A stretch of 16,634 nucleotides of DNA. Origin: Chloroflexota bacterium (GTDB taxonomy: Bacteria > Chloroflexota > Limnocylindria > P2-11E). The position numbers were made by a program, and so were the translations under genes. Of this stretch, positions 14,105 through 16,634 are shown piece after piece. The notes below the pieces were generated by a model. That model searched no databases, was not told where the DNA came from, and was given only the letters and a program-made list of their open reading frames with translations. Within the stretch, counting starts at the first letter, position 1; each line of letters begins with the position of its first letter. The DNA lies in contig VBEU01000030.1 of NCBI GenBank assembly GCA_005883775.1, positions 1 to 16,634 on the forward strand, given 5' to 3'.

Positions 14105-14806
14105 GCACAAGCAGTAGCGACCACCCAGGAAAGCTGGCGACTCAGCTCCGGCAAGGAGATCGACCGATCCCTGGTCGTGATCAACGACCTCGGCGGCGGC
14201 TCGCGTTACGAAGTCTTCCGCGCCTGGGACAGGCAGCTCTTCTGCCAGGTGGCAGTGAAGGTCATGCGGCCGAACCGCGTCCATGAGGATCGCGTCATGG
14301 ACGGATTCGAGCGGGAGATCGGGATCGCGTCACGCTTGCAGCATCCGAACCTGGTACGGCTTCTCCGATGGAACGCGGCACCGCCGCGGCCGTACATGGT
14401 CCTCGAATACGTCAGCGCGCAGACGGTCGCGGCCCACCTCGAGAACATCGGCGAGGTGAGCATTCCCGAGGTATGCCTACTCGGGATACGCATGCTTTCC
14501 GCGCTCCAGTACATGCATTCGAATCACGTCCTCCACCTCGACGTAAAGCCCGACAACGTGACGATGGGAGATCCGCCGCGCCTCCTCGACTTCTCCCTTG
14601 CGCAGGCCTTCTCGGGGCCGGTACGACTGAGGCACACGATGGGGACGGCGGCCTATATGCCACCGGAGCAGTTCATGCACGGCGTGGTCGGTCCAGAGAG
14701 CGATCTCTTCGGGCTGACAAGGCGCTCATCTACCCGCAGCTCGTGGAAGACCCCCAACCGCTTCACGACACGATGGATCTGCCACCGATGCTCGAGAGGA
14801 TCGTGA
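14102..14806 (+). CDS. Ser/Thr protein kinase (Hanks type), frame broken after subdomain VIII
   Basis: The GTG at 14102 gives a compact N-terminus and sits behind CGGAGAG. The kinase domain shows a glycine loop (LGGGSRYEVF, residues 30-39), Lys53 in VAVKVM, HLDVKPDN with catalytic Asp147 and Asn152, the metal-binding triplet as DFS (163-165) rather than DFG, then MGTAAYMPPEQ and SDLFGL. After about residue 205 the frame turns into Arg/Ser-rich nonsense ending at 14806. The neighbouring frame supplies the missing C-lobe (14716-14946). Such kinases phosphorylate Ser/Thr on regulators or envelope proteins. No membrane helix is present, so it should be cytosolic. It lies after the Ala/Lys-repeat surface gene and before an adenylate cyclase gene. 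Confidence 0.78.
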   Translation: MAQAVATTQESWRLSSGKEIDRSLVVINDLGGGSRYEVFRAWDRQLFCQVAVKVMRPNRVHEDRVMDGFEREIGIASRLQHPNLVRLLRWNAAPPRPYMVLEYVSAQTVAAHLENIGEVSIPEVCLLGIRMLSALQYMHSNHVLHLDVKPDNVTMGDPPRLLDFSLAQAFSGPVRLRHTMGTAAYMPPEQFMHGVVGPESDLFGLTRRSSTRSSWKTPNRFTTRWICHRCSRGS

Positions 14807-14946
14807 TGAGCTGCCTGGCCCGCGATCCGGCGAGACGGCCACGCACGGCGATCGAGACGGCCGTCGGGCTGCAATCGGTGCTGGAGTCGCTCCGGACCGA
14901 GGAGCTTTACGCCTGGCCGAAAGGATTGCGCGTCACATTACCCTGA
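14716..14946 (+). pseudogene. Out-of-frame C-lobe of the Ser/Thr kinase
   Basis: Reads DKALIYPQLVEDPQPLHD, then LPPMLERIVMSCLARDPARRP, the usual kinase subdomain XI (Cys-Leu-x-x-Asp-Pro-x-x-Arg-Pro), followed by a helical tail ending LYAWPKGLRVTLP and TGA. It clearly belongs to the kinase above. Between SDLFGL in the first frame and DKALIYPQL here, relatives have about 15-20 residues (a GATLY...TG..PF-like stretch). That stretch is absent, so roughly 50 nt seem to be missing, with a frame change near 14714. Confidence 0.7.
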
Positions 14947-15009
14947 GCGTGGGTTCTGTGGCCTTGGCAACGTTCGGCCACCGCTGAAAGCGATCGCGCT
15001 CGATACTGC

Positions 15010-16634
15010 ATGAACCGCCCTGAGGGAGTGCCGGACCTGGTCTCAGAAACGCCGACCCCGACGCAGCACCAGGAGCGCCGTCTCGTGACGGTGCTTTTCG
15101 CCGACTTCGTTGGATTCACCTCGCTTGCGGAGGACCTCGATCCGGAGGAGCTCCAGATGCTCGTCTCAGGCATCTTCGAAGACCTCGCTGAGGAAGCCCT
15201 CCGGTACGACGGGACGATCGAGAAGTTCATCGGCGACGCGATCTTCGTGATCTTCGGCGCGCCGATCGCCCACGAGGACGATCCGCAGCGTGCGCTCCGC
15301 TGCGCGATCGGGATGCAGAAGGTCTTCGCCGAGCACGCCGCGCGGGTCAAGGCGCAGCTCGGGATCGAGCTCGGCCTGCGGATCGGTATCCACAGCGGCA
15401 TGGTGGTCGCGGGGGCGGTGCGCGCTCCCGCCGAGTACGGGGTCATGGGCGACACGGTGAACACCGCGTCGCGGCTTCAACAGGCCGCGGCACCGGGCGA
15501 GATCTACGTCACCCAGGCGACCTTCCGGCTCACGAACCGGGAGTTCAGCTTCCGCGAGGTCGGTCCGATCGAGATGAAGGGCAAGGACCGGCCGATCCTG
15601 GCGTATGCGCTCAGCGGAGAGCGCACCACGCCGAGGACGTCGATCGATATCCAAGCTCCCCTCGTCGGCCGATGGATGGAGCTGTCTCGCCTCGACCTCG
15701 CGTTCCAGTCCGCGCGCGTCGGCCGCACCGAGGTCGTGCTCATCGCGGGCGAGCCGGGCATCGGAAAAAGCCGTCTTCTTACCGAATTCATCGGGCTCGC
15801 GACCTCCGCCGAGGACGGCGTGCGGAGCGATGCGCCGCGGGTCCTCCGCTGGACGTTCTCGCGCGTGAACCAGCGCAGCTACGCGGGGTTTATCGAGCCG
15901 CTACTTGTCGAGCTACGGATCGATCCGAATGACCCGGAAGCTTCCGCGAAGCTGCCCGACAAGCTCCGCGAGTTGAACTTCGCCAATCCGGAGCTGGTCG
16001 CGCCCACCCTGGCGCAGTTCTTTCACTTCGCGGGAGCGACCGAGCCGCCGAGCGACTCGGAAGAGTGGAAGCGCTCGATGTTCATCAGCGTCTACGACGT
16101 CATCGCGTCGCTCGCGCGAGAACGTCCGCTCCTCTACGTTCTCGAGGATCTGCACTTCGCGGACTCCGCCTCGCTGGAGCTTCTCTGGTTCGTGGCGTCC
16201 AGGGCCTCGCGGGTGCCAATCCTCCTGCTTCTTGCGCAGCGGGCCGGGCCTGGATCACCAGAGCCGCGCCCGGTGCGGACGAACTTCAGCCAGCTGGTCC
16301 TGGAGCCGCTGTCGGACGAGGAGGCCGCTCGGATCATCGACGCGACGTTCGACTGGATACCCGACGAGCTTCGCAACAAGATCGTCGCGCGCGCGGGAGG
16401 AAACCCGTTCTTCGTCGAAGAATCGATCCGCTCGCTGGTCGAGTCAGGCGCCGTCGCGAAAGACGAGAAGGGCGAATGGCAGCTGCGCGAGCGGCCCGCA
16501 GCGCTCGAGGTGCCGGCGACCCTACATGGCGTCGTCGCCGCGCGCATCGATCGGCTGGCGCCGACGGCAAAGGAGACGATCCAGCTCGCCTCGGTGATCG
16601 GACAGCGCTTCGGCGACCGCGTTCTCCGTGAGGC
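15010..16634 (+). CDS. Class III adenylate cyclase fused to an AAA ATPase domain (partial, runs off the right edge)
   Basis: 541 residues are visible and the frame is open to the last base. Residues about 24-200 form a class III cyclase domain: VLFADFVGFTSLAED with metal-binding Asp32, EKFIGDAIFVIFGAP with Lys72 (adenine-specifying) and Asp76 (second metal), then GDTVNTASRLQ with Asp148, Asn151 and Arg155. All catalytic residues are present, so it should make cyclic AMP from ATP. An AAA/NACHT-like ATPase follows, with Walker A GEPGIGKS (247-254, Lys253), Walker B LLYVLEDLHFAD (Asp380) and GGNPFFVEE. Relatives continue into TPR repeats. No membrane helix is visible; it is probably a cytosolic sensor-type cyclase. 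ATG 15010 lies 63 nt after the kinase remnant; no clear ribosome-binding site or promoter is visible. Confidence 0.9.
   Translation, partial: MNRPEGVPDLVSETPTPTQHQERRLVTVLFADFVGFTSLAEDLDPEELQMLVSGIFEDLAEEALRYDGTIEKFIGDAIFVIFGAPIAHEDDPQRALRCAIGMQKVFAEHAARVKAQLGIELGLRIGIHSGMVVAGAVRAPAEYGVMGDTVNTASRLQQAAAPGEIYVTQATFRLTNREFSFREVGPIEMKGKDRPILAYALSGERTTPRTSIDIQAPLVGRWMELSRLDLAFQSARVGRTEVVLIAGEPGIGKSRLLTEFIGLATSAEDGVRSDAPRVLRWTFSRVNQRSYAGFIEPLLVELRIDPNDPEASAKLPDKLRELNFANPELVAPTLAQFFHFAGATEPPSDSEEWKRSMFISVYDVIASLARERPLLYVLEDLHFADSASLELLWFVASRASRVPILLLLAQRAGPGSPEPRPVRTNFSQLVLEPLSDEEAARIIDATFDWIPDELRNKIVARAGGNPFFVEESIRSLVESGAVAKDEKGEWQLRERPAALEVPATLHGVVAARIDRLAPTAKETIQLASVIGQRFGDRVLRE

Noticed and set aside
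14947..15009. Promoter before the adenylate cyclase (TTGGCA near 14966)
   Set aside because: No matching -10 at proper spacing; the resemblance is too weak to annotate.

Overview
This is a G+C-rich bacterial window. Several gene types suggest a Chloroflexota lineage (Limnocylindria-like) or an Actinomycetota relative: an F420-dependent LLM-class oxidoreductase, an adenylate cyclase-AAA ATPase fusion, an HTTM membrane protein and secreted proteins with LPxTG-like tails. The phylum is an inference from gene content, not from a marker gene. I found no rRNA, tRNA, CRISPR array, transposase or origin.

Layout. Positions 1-2267 (+) hold the 3' end of a peptide/opine ABC importer operon: the C-terminus of an ATPase, a small two-helix membrane protein and a Tat-exported substrate-binding lipoprotein, followed by a strong hairpin. 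Positions 2326-3176 (+) hold a DUF218/YdcF-type protein and a small ASCH/PUA-like protein. A 190-nt hairpin-rich spacer then separates these from a minus-strand run (6105 down to 3369): LLM oxidoreductase, GT-C-type membrane glycosyltransferase and an NTF2/SnoaL-like protein. A cupin gene (6115) starts nearly back-to-back with the oxidoreductase and is followed by a class I aminotransferase (6451-7641). All of this is ordinary metabolism and transport.

The accessory part is 7642-16634 (+). It holds two cassettes of the same plan. Each has a secreted low-complexity protein with a C-terminal LPST(S/N)T motif, membrane helix and basic tail, then a perfect GC-rich terminator, then a GTG-started gene. 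Cassette 1 is a Thr/Gly-stalk protein with Cys-pair domains, followed by an HTTM membrane protein. Cassette 2 is an Ala/Lys/Asp-repeat protein followed by a Ser/Thr kinase. The two surface-protein genes share one upstream pattern: CGTTAC direct repeats, then GTGGAG..CG..CCTGCT at matched spacing. The two downstream genes share a different, about 45-nt leader that contains a 5-3-5 dyad with a compensatory base change. A class III adenylate cyclase-ATPase runs off the right edge. I read this as a co-regulated surface-display plus signalling locus. No sortase is visible.

Three of these accessory genes are broken as given. The stalk gene has a one-base frameshift at about 9099/9100. The HTTM gene has lost part of its C-terminus and its frame near 12389. 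The kinase lacks a stretch between subdomains near 14714. Either the assembly is faulty here or the locus is decaying; raw reads would decide.
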